63,473 bases of DNA from Myroides guanonis (GTDB lineage: Bacteria > Bacteroidota > Bacteroidia > Flavobacteriales > Flavobacteriaceae): contig NZ_FORU01000016.1 in assembly GCF_900114085.1 (NCBI RefSeq), forward strand, positions 8,143 through 71,615, in the 5' to 3' direction. Below are positions 35,395-44,455 of the stretch, in pieces (position 1 is the stretch's first letter; every line of letters starts with the position of its first letter). The position numbers were made by a program, and so were the translations under genes. The notes beneath the pieces were generated by a model that was not told where the DNA came from, searched no databases, and saw only the letters and a program-made list of their open reading frames with translations.

Positions 35395-35874
35395 ATGAGT
35401 AAGTTTCGTTTAGATGAGATTGATCATCAAATTTTAGATATGTTGATCGACAATACAAGGGTTCCGTTTACGGATATAGCTAAGAAGCTATTGATTTCTG
35501 CTGGGACTGTTCACGTTCGAGTGAAAAAAATGGAAGATGCTGGGATTATTCAAGGGTCGTCTTTAACTTTAGATTATGAGAAGTTAGGATATGCTTTTAT
35601 AGCCTATATCGGAATTTTCTTACATAATACTTCACAAACTAAATTTGTGTTGGAAAGAATTAATGAGATACCTTTTGTTACTGTAGCTCACGTTACAACT
35701 GGAAAGTTTAATATTTTCTGTAAGATTCGTGCAAAAAATACGAGACATGCAAAAGAAGTTATCTATATGATTGATGATATTGAGGGTGTTTATAGAACCG
35801 AATCAATGATTTCTTTGGAAGAAAGTATCAATGATAAAAAACGCTTAATGCATACAATTTTTAAAGAACTATAA
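35395..35874 (+). CDS. Lrp/AsnC family transcriptional regulator
   Basis: A 159-residue feast/famine regulator: N-terminal helix-turn-helix (IDHQILDMLIDNTRVPFTDIAKKL, GTVHVRVKKMEDAGII, residues ~6-50) and a C-terminal RAM ligand-binding domain (about 65-145). The effector amino acid is unknown. Ends at a terminator 27 bp downstream. Confidence 0.9.
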   Translation: MSKFRLDEIDHQILDMLIDNTRVPFTDIAKKLLISAGTVHVRVKKMEDAGIIQGSSLTLDYEKLGYAFIAYIGIFLHNTSQTKFVLERINEIPFVTVAHVTTGKFNIFCKIRAKNTRHAKEVIYMIDDIEGVYRTESMISLEESINDKKRLMHTIFKEL

Positions 35875-35900
35875 TTTTTTTAAAATTGTATTATTGTTAT

Positions 35901-35930
35901 AAAAAAAACTGCCTATCGGCGGTTTTTTTT
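35901..35930 (+). terminator. Terminator of the Lrp/AsnC gene
   Basis: Eight-pair GC-rich stem (AAACTGCC with GGCGGTTT, loop TATC) flanked by A-rich and T8 tracts. Confidence 0.85.
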
Positions 35931-35937
35931 ATATATG

Positions 35938-35945
35938 TATTTTTG
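35938..35945 (+). promoter_or_regulatory. -7 element abutting the YdjM-like gene
   Basis: TATTTTTG ends 6 bp before the ATG, so the transcript would begin at or within a few bases of the start codon. Confidence 0.4.
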
Positions 35946-35951
35946 TAATTT

Positions 35952-36959
35952 ATGGATTCATTAACTCAAATTGTTTTAGGTGCTGCTATTGGTAATGCGG
36001 TTGCTGGTAGAAAGTTGAAAAATAAGGCTCTTTTCTATGGGGCTATTGCTGGAACTATTCCTGATTTAGATATAGTGGTCGGAATGTTCGTGGACCCTAT
36101 TACCGCTGTTGAGATTCATAGAGGGATGAGTCATTCTGTTTTCTTTGCTTTTTTTCTTGCTTTGTTGTTGGGATTTTTGGTTATTAAAATCGAAAGAAAG
36201 TCGGGACTCACTTTTAAAGAAGGGTTTTGGTTGTTTTTTCTTGGTCTGTTTACACATGCTTTGTTGGATATGTTTACCACTTGGGGTACCCGCATTTTAT
36301 GGCCTATTTATTCATATCCTTTTGCTTTTAAGTCAATTTTTGTAATTGATCCTCTTTATACAGTTCCTTTTTTGGTTTGTCTTATTATGTCAATGAGGCA
36401 GAATGATAATGCTGATAAGCGAATGTTTTGGAATAATTTGGGATTATTGATTAGTTCTGGGTATTTAATGTTGACTCTAGTGCTTAAAGGAGTGGCTTAC
36501 CATCAATTTGAAAAAGAGTTGAATCGGACATCGGTTGTTTATAATTCTATCTCTGTTAAACCTTCGGCTATGAATACGATTTTGTGGAATGCTATTGTAG
36601 ATGTTCCTGATTCTTATTTGCTTGGTGATTATTCTTTTTTTGATAGTTCTGATATAGTGTTTGAGGCTTTTCCTAAGAATCATTATTTACTTGGTTCTTT
36701 GATGGAGGAGGAATTGGTTCAAAGGTTGGTCGTTTTGTCTGAAGGATGGTATATAGTTTCTGAAAAGGAAGGTGAATTGTATTTTAATGATTTGCGTTTT
36801 GGATTGCTGAAAAAAGATGTTGATGATATTCAATTTGCTTTTAGTTATCGTTTGTTTAGAGATAATAATGGGGTTCTACATGCGGAGGAGGTTTTTAAGG
36901 AGCGAAAAGACGGTGTGAGATTGTTGAAAGACTTATGGATTCGCTTACAAGGGAGATAA
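35952..36959 (+). CDS. YdjM-type membrane-bound metal-dependent hydrolase
   Basis: A 335-residue inner-membrane protein. The N terminus has MDSLTQIVLGAAIGNAV and the metal-site motifs IPDLDIVVG (about 36-44), HRGMSHS (about 56-62) and HALLDMFTTWGTRILWP (about 102-118), characteristic of the YdjM/DUF457 group; five membrane segments, then a soluble C-terminal domain of ~160 residues. Substrate unknown. Confidence 0.85.
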   Translation: MDSLTQIVLGAAIGNAVAGRKLKNKALFYGAIAGTIPDLDIVVGMFVDPITAVEIHRGMSHSVFFAFFLALLLGFLVIKIERKSGLTFKEGFWLFFLGLFTHALLDMFTTWGTRILWPIYSYPFAFKSIFVIDPLYTVPFLVCLIMSMRQNDNADKRMFWNNLGLLISSGYLMLTLVLKGVAYHQFEKELNRTSVVYNSISVKPSAMNTILWNAIVDVPDSYLLGDYSFFDSSDIVFEAFPKNHYLLGSLMEEELVQRLVVLSEGWYIVSEKEGELYFNDLRFGLLKKDVDDIQFAFSYRLFRDNNGVLHAEEVFKERKDGVRLLKDLWIRLQGR

Positions 36960-36989
36960 TTTGTATATTGGGAGCTTAATTTAGTGTCT

Positions 36990-38210
36990 ATGAAAAGCTA
37001 TTGGGGTGTTTTTGTTGTATTGAGTGTTTTTTTTCTTGGTTGTAAGCAAGAGATTGAAAATAAAGCTTTGGAGTATGTTGTTGATATACATCTTGAAAAC
37101 TCCGAGATTTTCTTTGATACAGAATTACATCATGTTAGTGGTTTGGACAGTATCTCTTTTAAAATAAGTAAAAGTATAAAAGATATAAAGGTATCTGGGT
37201 TGAATGTGGAAAGTATGAAACTCGATAGTCTAGATGAGTACCAAAATCTTATAACACTTTCTTTAAATGGTAAAGAAAAATCTCAAGGAGTTATTCGTTT
37301 TACATATGCTATAGATTTAGAAAAAGCATTGGTAGAAACCACGGGGGGAATAGGTGTCTTGTTGCAAGGTGTGGCGCTTATACCAGTGGTGAAATCTGAG
37401 ATATTCACTCCGCCTACTTATATTTTTAAAATAGAGAATGAAAGTAAATATCATTTGTTCTCGAATTTTACCGATGGGGTTAAGGCTACTACCCATAAAG
37501 TGGTTTTGAATATTACAGAAAAACCGTTTGATGTTTATAAAGGGCTTAATAGTACTATTTTAACGCTTAATAAGGATTCTGTGTTCGTTAAATCAATAGA
37601 TACTGCGTTAACTAGTGTTGTGAGTTATTACAGCAGTGTATTTGATGAGGATATTCCGACTTTTACCATTTTGGTAAATGATTTTGGAAACCATTCGTTT
37701 TATAGCTCTCCGGGGTTTGTTAATCTATACTATTACAATGAAAGAGGAGTTGATAACAAAGATGTAGATTATGAGTATTTATACAGCACATTGTATCATG
37801 AGGTAGCACACAAATGGTTTTCTATGACGAATGTTTATAATGGTTCTCCAAGTGCATTTATAGACGAGGGTTTTGCAGATTATTTGACTGTAATGTATGC
37901 TCGAAAAGAGTATGGAGAGGCTTATTTTGAACAAATTATGGATCGTTATAAGGAATATGCAAATGGTGCAGTAAGTATTATGAGTGTAAACGATGAGATA
38001 GAGTTTGATGAACGTGCAAAAAGCTTATATGGCAAAGGAATGTTGTTTTGTTATGAATTGGAATTGCACTTAGGTAGAGAGGCGTTTGTTGATTTTTTGA
38101 AATTACTCGTTCGTGAGAGGCCAGTAAATATTGAAGCTTTGATGGTATTAATAAATGAAAACTACGATAAACGGATTTATGATTTGGCATGGAGTTTATT
38201 GAATAATTAA
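36990..38210 (+). CDS. M1-like (gluzincin) peptidase lipoprotein
   Basis: A 406-residue lipoprotein (signal peptide with lipobox FFLGC, cysteine about 18) with zinc-protease signature HEVAH (about 270-274) followed after 18 residues by the third ligand E in DEGFADY, the HExxH-x18-E spacing of M1 aminopeptidases. The usual GAMEN exopeptidase motif is not seen, so it may be an unusual M1 relative. A GTG six bases upstream also opens the frame; I prefer the ATG. Lies 30 bp after the YdjM-like gene. Confidence 0.75.
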   Translation: MKSYWGVFVVLSVFFLGCKQEIENKALEYVVDIHLENSEIFFDTELHHVSGLDSISFKISKSIKDIKVSGLNVESMKLDSLDEYQNLITLSLNGKEKSQGVIRFTYAIDLEKALVETTGGIGVLLQGVALIPVVKSEIFTPPTYIFKIENESKYHLFSNFTDGVKATTHKVVLNITEKPFDVYKGLNSTILTLNKDSVFVKSIDTALTSVVSYYSSVFDEDIPTFTILVNDFGNHSFYSSPGFVNLYYYNERGVDNKDVDYEYLYSTLYHEVAHKWFSMTNVYNGSPSAFIDEGFADYLTVMYARKEYGEAYFEQIMDRYKEYANGAVSIMSVNDEIEFDERAKSLYGKGMLFCYELELHLGREAFVDFLKLLVRERPVNIEALMVLINENYDKRIYDLAWSLLNN

Positions 38211-38287
38211 TGTTATGGTTATTAGGTAATTGTTCTTTTTTTTCTCACTTCTCGGTATAAGCAGAAGTTAATCTGGAATAGATATTT

Positions 38288-38295
38288 TATATTTG
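38288..38295 (+). promoter_or_regulatory. -7 element of yaaA
   Basis: TATATTTG, 22 bp before the start codon. Confidence 0.4.
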
Positions 38296-38317
38296 AGGCG
38301 TATATAAAACAATTGCC

Positions 38318-39082
38318 ATGAAAGTATTAATTTCTCCAGCGAAAAGTCTTGATTATACTTCGACTGTACCTGTGACTGAAGTTACAAAGCCATTATTTAT
38401 CAAGGAAGCAAAAACGATTAATAGGGTTTTAAAGGAATTGTCTCCTTTGGAATTATCTTCTTTAATGAAAATATCATCGAATTTATCTGAATTAAATTGG
38501 AAGCGCAATCAAGATAGAAAGTTTGCAGATTCGATCGATGTTTCTAATTTACGACAAGCGGTATATGCTTTTAATGGTGATGTTTACGCTGGTTTGGATG
38601 TGTATACATTATCTGAAAATAAAGTACGTGTATTGCAAGATAAGTTGCGTATTCTTTCTGGTTTGTATGGTTTGCTAAAGCCTTTAGATGCTATTGAGCC
38701 TTATCGATTGGAAATGGGGACTAAAATCAAAATTGGAAGTTCTGAAAATTTATACGAATTTTGGAAATCAATTATTGTAAAGGCGCTTAATAAAGAGATG
38801 AAGGAAGGGGAGTTGTTGGTGAACTTAGCGAGTAATGAATATTTTTCTGCAGTAGATAAAAAAACTTTGAAAGGTGTTTTAGTGACTCCAGAATTTAAAG
38901 AGTTACGTAATGGAAAGCTCAAGACAATTAGTTTTTTTGCTAAAAAAGCTAGAGGAATGATGGTGCGATTTATAATTGACAATGATATCGAAACACTCGA
39001 AGGATTAAAGGATTTTAATTTAGAAGGGTATACATTTAGTGAAGTGGATTCGAAAAAGAATAATTTGATTTTTACTAGATAA
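38318..39082 (+). CDS. yaaA: Peroxide stress protein YaaA
   Basis: A 254-residue YaaA/DUF328 protein. The opening MKVLISPAKSLDY, then SNLSELNWKRNQ (about 57-68), AVYAFNGDVYAGLDV (about 85-99), LSGLYGLLKPLDAIEPYRLEMGTK (about 112-135) and NLASNEYFSAVD are all conserved. YaaA lowers free intracellular iron during peroxide stress in E. coli and binds DNA junctions. Spaced 37 bp from hutH. Confidence 0.93.
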   Translation: MKVLISPAKSLDYTSTVPVTEVTKPLFIKEAKTINRVLKELSPLELSSLMKISSNLSELNWKRNQDRKFADSIDVSNLRQAVYAFNGDVYAGLDVYTLSENKVRVLQDKLRILSGLYGLLKPLDAIEPYRLEMGTKIKIGSSENLYEFWKSIIVKALNKEMKEGELLVNLASNEYFSAVDKKTLKGVLVTPEFKELRNGKLKTISFFAKKARGMMVRFIIDNDIETLEGLKDFNLEGYTFSEVDSKKNNLIFTR

Positions 39083-39119
39083 AATAATTACAATTAACTA
39101 TACTGAAAATAACAATAAA

Positions 39120-40622
39120 ATGGAAGAGTTTCATTACATAAGTTCCGAGGTTTTTACAATTTCAAAGCTTCAGGAGATTATAGTAGAAAATAAAAAAATA
39201 CAACTTTCTGAGGAAGCGAGTGCGAATATTGAAAAATGTCGCGAGTATTTAGATAAGAAAATGGCTTCTCAAGAGACGCCAATTTATGGGATTAATACAG
39301 GTTTTGGGTCTTTATGTGATGTAAAGATATCAAATGAAAATCTTTCAAAACTGCAAGAGAACCTAATGAAGTCTCATGCTTGTGGTACTGGTGAATTAGT
39401 GCCTGAGGAAATCGTAAAAATAATGTTGTTGTTAAAAGTGCAATCGTTGAGTTATGGAAATTCAGGGGTTCAACTTGAAACGGTTCAGCGTTTGATGGAT
39501 TTCTTTAATCACGACGTGCTACCTGTTGTTTATAATCAAGGGTCTTTGGGGGCTTCTGGGGATTTGTCTCCTTTAGCGCATTTGACACTGCCTTTGATAG
39601 GTGAAGGAGAAGTTTTTTATGAAGGTTTTAGACAGCCAGCATCAAAGGTTTTAGATAAGATGGGGTGGAAGGTAATTTCACTGAAATCAAAAGAAGGATT
39701 AGCATTGTTAAATGGGACTCAATTTATGAGTGCGTACGGATGTTATATCATGTTGAAAGCAAAAAAATATTCTTATTTAGCAGACCTTATTGGAGCTGTT
39801 TCATTAGAAGCTTTTGATGGGAGAATTGAGCCTTTTAACGAATTAATTCATTTAGTTCGTCCTCATAAAGGACAAATCAGAACAGCGGAGTTTTTTACAG
39901 AAGTTTTAGAGGGAAGTGAGTTGATTTCTAGAACAAAGGCCCATGTTCAGGATCCTTACTCTTTCCGTTGTATTCCTCAAGTTCACGGGGCTTCTAAGGA
40001 TGCTATTGATTATGTGGATAAGGTTTTTAAAACAGAAATAAATTCAGTTACAGATAATCCTAACGTTTTTCATAATGAGGATATAATTGTTTCTGGTGGA
40101 AATTTTCATGGACAACCGTTGGCGTTAGCTCTTGACTTTTTAGGTATTGCTTTGGCTGAATTAGGAAGTATATCTGAGCGTAGAACGTATCAGTTAATTT
40201 CAGGATTAAGAGGTTTACCACCATTTTTAGTTAAGGATCCGGGTTTGAATTCAGGTTTTATGATTCCTCAATATACTGCTGCTAGTATTGTGAGTCAAAA
40301 TAAGCAATTAGCTACACCTTCGAGTGTGGATAGTATTGTTTCTAGTAATGGACAGGAAGACCACGTGAGTATGGGGGCTAACGGGGCTACTAAAACATTG
40401 CGAATTATTGATAATTTGGAGCGAATCTTAGCTATTGAATTGATGAATGCAGCTCAAGCGCTTGAGTTTAGAAGACCTGCGAAATCTAGTGAATTTATAG
40501 AAAGTTTTGTAAAGTCATATAGAGAAGAAGTTTCTTTTGTTGAGACCGACCGAGTTATGCACTATGATATCATGAAAACTATTGGTTTTTTAGATTCTTT
40601 TCAAATTGATTTAGAGAATTAA
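39120..40622 (+). CDS. hutH: Histidine ammonia-lyase
   Basis: Removes ammonia from histidine to give urocanate. The 500-residue protein contains the MIO-forming Ala-Ser-Gly triad in GSLGASGDLSPLAH (A145-S146-G147) and the pair Ser-His in NLMKSHACGTG (about 89-90), the HAL-type selectivity residues rather than the His-Leu/Phe-Leu of tyrosine/phenylalanine lyases. No hutU, hutI or hutG is adjacent, so histidine use would depend on distant genes. Followed by a terminator. Confidence 0.92.
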   Translation: MEEFHYISSEVFTISKLQEIIVENKKIQLSEEASANIEKCREYLDKKMASQETPIYGINTGFGSLCDVKISNENLSKLQENLMKSHACGTGELVPEEIVKIMLLLKVQSLSYGNSGVQLETVQRLMDFFNHDVLPVVYNQGSLGASGDLSPLAHLTLPLIGEGEVFYEGFRQPASKVLDKMGWKVISLKSKEGLALLNGTQFMSAYGCYIMLKAKKYSYLADLIGAVSLEAFDGRIEPFNELIHLVRPHKGQIRTAEFFTEVLEGSELISRTKAHVQDPYSFRCIPQVHGASKDAIDYVDKVFKTEINSVTDNPNVFHNEDIIVSGGNFHGQPLALALDFLGIALAELGSISERRTYQLISGLRGLPPFLVKDPGLNSGFMIPQYTAASIVSQNKQLATPSSVDSIVSSNGQEDHVSMGANGATKTLRIIDNLERILAIELMNAAQALEFRRPAKSSEFIESFVKSYREEVSFVETDRVMHYDIMKTIGFLDSFQIDLEN

Positions 40623-40650
40623 ATAAAAAAAAACACTTGTTTTAAAGATA

Positions 40651-40688
40651 AAACCACACTTAACAGTATTTTAAGTGTGGTTTTTTTT
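40651..40688 (+). terminator. Terminator of hutH
   Basis: Stem AAAACCACACTTAA with TTAAGTGTGGTTTT, then T tract. The ATG at 40675 of a longer HD-protein frame lies inside this hairpin. Confidence 0.88.
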
Positions 40689-40698
40689 ATATATATCA

Positions 40699-40706
40699 TA
40701 TATTTG
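40699..40706 (+). promoter_or_regulatory. -7 element of the HD-domain gene
   Basis: Exact TATATTTG downstream of the hutH terminator, 23 bp before the TTG at 40729. Confidence 0.5.
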
Positions 40707-40728
40707 TTTAGAACTAAAAAACACTTCA

Positions 40729-41964
40729 TTGGCTACTTTAAATAAGCTTAAGATTTTTAATGATCCTATTTATGGATTTATTTCTGTGCCCAATTCGCTT
40801 TTATACGACTTGATTGAACATCCCTATTTTCAGCGTTTAAGACGCATATCTCAAATGGGGGTGTCATATTTAGTGTATCCAGGTGCACATCATACACGTT
40901 TTCATCATGCTTTGGGTGCTATGCATATGATGCAAAAAGCAGTACAAGTATTAAGGTTTAAAAATGTTGAAATTTCCGATGAGGAAGAAAATGCTTTATA
41001 TGTAGCTATATTGCTTCATGATATCGGTCATGGACCGTATTCTCATGCAATGGAACGATCTATTGTCGAAGGGGTTCATCATGAGGAAATTTCATTGTTT
41101 TTTATGAATCGATTAAATGAAGAGTTTGAGGGAAAATTATCATTAGCTATTAAAATATTTAAAGGGGAATATCATAGGAAATTCATGTTACAGTTGATTT
41201 CAAGTCAATTAGATATGGATAGAATGGATTATTTGAAACGAGATAGTTTTTATAGTGGAGTTGCGGAAGGAAATATAAATTCTGAGCGACTCATACAGAT
41301 GATTAACGTAGAAAATGACGTTTTAGTTGTAGAAGAAAAGGGGGTTTATTCGGTAGAGATGTTTATTGTAGCGCGCCGTTTAATGTATTGGCAAGCTTAT
41401 TTGCATAAAACAAGTGTTTGTGCAGAATTGATTATGATGAGGGTGTTAAAGAGGGCGAAAGAGCTTGCAAACAGGGGTGTGGAATTATGGGGTAGTGCAC
41501 CTTTGTTGTTTTTTTTGAAAAATGTAATTAATGAAGCAGAATTTGATCAAAAGGCATTAGATTTTTTTGCGCTATTAGATGATTCTGATATAATTGGTGC
41601 ATTAAAAAGTTGGCAATTCCATGATGACTTTGTGTTGTCAGAATTAAGTAAGATGATCATTAATAGGGAACTTTTGAAAATTGAGTTTATTGTTGAGAAA
41701 AATTCAAAAGACCGTTTAAATGAAATGCGTCATAAGATTTTAGAGAAATATCCGATTTCAAAGGAAGAAGCGAAGTATTTTGTATTTCAAGGAAAAGTGA
41801 GAAATCAAGCATATACAAAATCGGAAGAACCAATTAGAATACTGAAAAAAAACCGGGAGGTTGTTGATGTTTTAGAAGCTTCAGATCAGTTAAATCTTAA
41901 AGCATTGTCAAAACCGGTCACAAAGTACTTTGTTTGTTATCCAAAATACGTATTTGAAAGTTAA
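40729..41964 (+). CDS. HD-domain phosphohydrolase (dNTPase-like), TTG start
   Basis: A 411-residue HD-superfamily protein. It opens with LATLNKLKIFNDPIYGFI, and metal ligands lie in GAHHTRFHH (about 51-59), LLHDIGHGPYSHAME (about 93-107) and the distal aspartate QLDMDRMDYLKRDS (about 160-173). Relatives hydrolyse dNTPs or other nucleotides. A frame from ATG 40675 is 18 codons longer, but that ATG is within the preceding terminator and before the -7 element, and the extra residues look unrelated to the family; TTG at 40729 is therefore chosen. Confidence 0.85.
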   Translation: MATLNKLKIFNDPIYGFISVPNSLLYDLIEHPYFQRLRRISQMGVSYLVYPGAHHTRFHHALGAMHMMQKAVQVLRFKNVEISDEEENALYVAILLHDIGHGPYSHAMERSIVEGVHHEEISLFFMNRLNEEFEGKLSLAIKIFKGEYHRKFMLQLISSQLDMDRMDYLKRDSFYSGVAEGNINSERLIQMINVENDVLVVEEKGVYSVEMFIVARRLMYWQAYLHKTSVCAELIMMRVLKRAKELANRGVELWGSAPLLFFLKNVINEAEFDQKALDFFALLDDSDIIGALKSWQFHDDFVLSELSKMIINRELLKIEFIVEKNSKDRLNEMRHKILEKYPISKEEAKYFVFQGKVRNQAYTKSEEPIRILKKNREVVDVLEASDQLNLKALSKPVTKYFVCYPKYVFES

Positions 41965-41981
41965 GTTTCAATTATATTTTA

Positions 41982-41989
41982 TATTTTTG
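41982..41989 (+). promoter_or_regulatory. -7 element abutting lpxD
   Basis: TATTTTTG ends 5 bp before the lpxD ATG; if used, the mRNA would be essentially leaderless. Confidence 0.4.
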
Positions 41990-41994
41990 CGCTA

Positions 41995-43014
41995 ATGAAA
42001 ATAACAGCAGAACAAATAGCGGGTTTATTAGAGGGGGAAGTAGTTGGTGATGCAACAGTTGAAGTCAGTCAATTAGCAAAAATTGAAGAAGGAGTTCCTG
42101 GGACACTATCTTTCTTGTCTAATCCGAAGTATAATAATTATATCTATTCTACACAAGCTTCGATAGTAATCGTTAATAATAGCTTTGTGCCAGAACATCG
42201 TATCAATGCAACTCTAATTAAAGTAGAGGATGCTTATAAATCTTTTTCTAAACTTTTAGAGTATTATAATCAGGTAAAGCTTATGAAATCAGGAATAGAG
42301 CAGCCAAGTGTTATTTCTGAAGGAGTAACTTATGGAGAGGATCTTTATCTTGGAAGTTTTAGTTATATTGGTAAGAATTCTAGATTAGGAAATAATGTAA
42401 AGATTTACCCTAATTCTTTTATTGGTGATAATGTTGTTATTGGGGATAATACAGTTCTATTTGCTGGGGCTAGAGTATATTCAGAAACAATTATTGGTAA
42501 TAATTGTACGATACATTCGGGAACTATTATAGGATCTGATGGATTTGGTTTTGCTCCAGGAGAAGATGGTAGTTTTACTAAAATACCACAAATAGGGAAT
42601 GTTGTTATTGAGGATGATGTTGAAATTGGTGCAGGTACAACGGTAGATAGAGCTACATTAGGTTCAACAAGAATTCGAAAAGGAGTCAAATTGGATAATC
42701 AGATCCAGATTGCTCATAATGTAGAAATCGGAGAACATACTGTGATTGCATCTCAAACAGGTGTTGCAGGTTCAACTAAGATTGGTAGATATTGTATGAT
42801 AGGTGGACAAGTTGGAATAGTTGGACATATCACGATTGGTGATAATGTGAAAATTCAGGCTCAATCGGGTGTTTCTAAAAGTTTAGAAAACAATGAGACT
42901 GTTCAAGGGTCACCGTCATTAAATCAATCAGATTTTTTAAAGTCGTATATACATTTTAGAAATTTCCCTAAAATAGTGCACGATATAGAAGAGATTAAAA
43001 AGAGTATTAAGTAG
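41995..43014 (+). CDS. lpxD: UDP-3-O-(3-hydroxyacyl)glucosamine N-acyltransferase
   Basis: Third enzyme of lipid A synthesis; adds the N-linked hydroxyacyl chain. The 339-residue protein has an N-terminal uridine-binding domain (about 1-98) and a left-handed beta helix of hexapeptide repeats (about 100-310), with the catalytic His-type region IQIAHNVEIGEHTVIASQTG (about 239-258) and a C-terminal helix. First of the set lpxD-lpxC/fabZ-lpxA. Confidence 0.95.
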   Translation: MKITAEQIAGLLEGEVVGDATVEVSQLAKIEEGVPGTLSFLSNPKYNNYIYSTQASIVIVNNSFVPEHRINATLIKVEDAYKSFSKLLEYYNQVKLMKSGIEQPSVISEGVTYGEDLYLGSFSYIGKNSRLGNNVKIYPNSFIGDNVVIGDNTVLFAGARVYSETIIGNNCTIHSGTIIGSDGFGFAPGEDGSFTKIPQIGNVVIEDDVEIGAGTTVDRATLGSTRIRKGVKLDNQIQIAHNVEIGEHTVIASQTGVAGSTKIGRYCMIGGQVGIVGHITIGDNVKIQAQSGVSKSLENNETVQGSPSLNQSDFLKSYIHFRNFPKIVHDIEEIKKSIK

Positions 43015-43051
43015 TACATTTATTACAATAGAAAGAAAAATACATAGAATT

Positions 43052-44437
43052 ATGGTTAAGCAGAAAACCATCCTAAATGAGGTATCTCTAGAAGGTGTAG
43101 GATTACATACAGGTCAACAAGTAAAGATGACTTTAAAGCCAGCTCCAATTAATAATGGATTTTCATTTGTTCGAGTAGATTTAGAAGGAAGTCCTGTTAT
43201 TGAGGCAGATGCGACTTATGTGGTAAATACGCAACGAGGAACTAATCTAGAGAAAAAAGGTGTAAAAGTTCAGACAACGGAACATGTTTTAGCAGCTTTA
43301 GTAGGATGTGATTTAGATAATGTAATTATCGAGTTAAACGCATCAGAACCACCGATAATGGATGGTTCGTCAAAGTTTTTTGTTGAGGCTGTTGAAAAGG
43401 CAGGAGTTGTAGAGCAAGATGCTGAAAGACAAGAATACATTGTTAAAGAAGTGATCTCGTATACTGACGAAAAAACGGGTAGTGAAATAATTTTGATGCC
43501 TTCTGATAGTTATCAAGTGACTACTATGGTTGATTTTGGTACTAAAGTTTTAGGTACTCAAAACGCTACTCTGAAGTCATTGTCTGATTTTAAAGAAGAA
43601 ATATCAGATGCTAGGACGTTTAGCTTTTTACATGAGTTAGAAACATTGCTTGATCATGGTTTGATTAAGGGAGGGGATTTAAACAATGCCATAGTATATG
43701 TTGATAAAGAAATATCAGCAAATACAATGGAAAAGTTAAAGGTTGCTTTCGAAAAAGATGATATCAATGTAACTCCAAACGGAATTTTAGATAATTTAGT
43801 TCTCAATCACCCTAATGAAGCAGCTCGTCATAAGTTACTTGATGTGATTGGAGACTTAGCATTAGTTGGGATTAGAATTAGAGGAAAAGTTATTGCGAAT
43901 AAACCTGGGCATTTGGTAAATACTCAATTTGCAAAGAAACTTTCTAAGATTATTGCAAACGAACAGAAAAACACCATTCCTGAGTATAATATTAATCAAG
44001 AACCTTTGATGGATATTAATCAGATTATGGCAATGTTACCTCATAGACCTCCTTTTTTATTGGTAGATAAAATTCTTGAAATGTCGGATAGTCATGTTAT
44101 AGGCTTGAAGAATGTTACAATGAATGAACCTTTCTTTGTAGGACATTTTCCTGGAGCACCAGTAATGCCTGGTGTATTAACAATTGAAGCAATGGCTCAA
44201 GCTGGAGGTATACTTGTATTGAGTTCAGTTCCTGATCCTGAAAACTATATAACCTTATTTATGAAGATAGATAAAGTTCGTTTCAGACATCCTGTTTTAC
44301 CAGGTGATACTTTGTTGTTTAAATTGGAGCTATTATCACCTATTCGTAGGGGAATTTGCCACATGCAGGCCTATGCCTATGCAAATGGGAAAATGGTTAC
44401 AGAAGCTGAGCTAATGGCTCAAATAGTAAAAAAATAA
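43052..44437 (+). CDS. lpxC/fabZ: Bifunctional LpxC deacetylase / FabZ dehydratase
   Basis: Residues 1-~310 are the zinc deacetylase LpxC (committed step of lipid A), with GVGLHTG (about 16-22), TEHVLAAL (about 77-84), EPPIMDGSS (about 99-107) and the zinc-binding HKLLDVIGD (about 262-270). Residues ~318-461 are FabZ (3-hydroxyacyl-ACP dehydratase) with LPHRPPFLLVD (about 329-339) and HFPGAPVMPG (about 365-374). The fusion couples the supply of hydroxyacyl chains to lipid A and is a known Bacteroidetes arrangement. 37 bp after lpxD. Confidence 0.96.
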   Translation: MVKQKTILNEVSLEGVGLHTGQQVKMTLKPAPINNGFSFVRVDLEGSPVIEADATYVVNTQRGTNLEKKGVKVQTTEHVLAALVGCDLDNVIIELNASEPPIMDGSSKFFVEAVEKAGVVEQDAERQEYIVKEVISYTDEKTGSEIILMPSDSYQVTTMVDFGTKVLGTQNATLKSLSDFKEEISDARTFSFLHELETLLDHGLIKGGDLNNAIVYVDKEISANTMEKLKVAFEKDDINVTPNGILDNLVLNHPNEAARHKLLDVIGDLALVGIRIRGKVIANKPGHLVNTQFAKKLSKIIANEQKNTIPEYNINQEPLMDINQIMAMLPHRPPFLLVDKILEMSDSHVIGLKNVTMNEPFFVGHFPGAPVMPGVLTIEAMAQAGGILVLSSVPDPENYITLFMKIDKVRFRHPVLPGDTLLFKLELLSPIRRGICHMQAYAYANGKMVTEAELMAQIVKK

Positions 44438-44455
44438 AACTAAAATAAAGATTTT

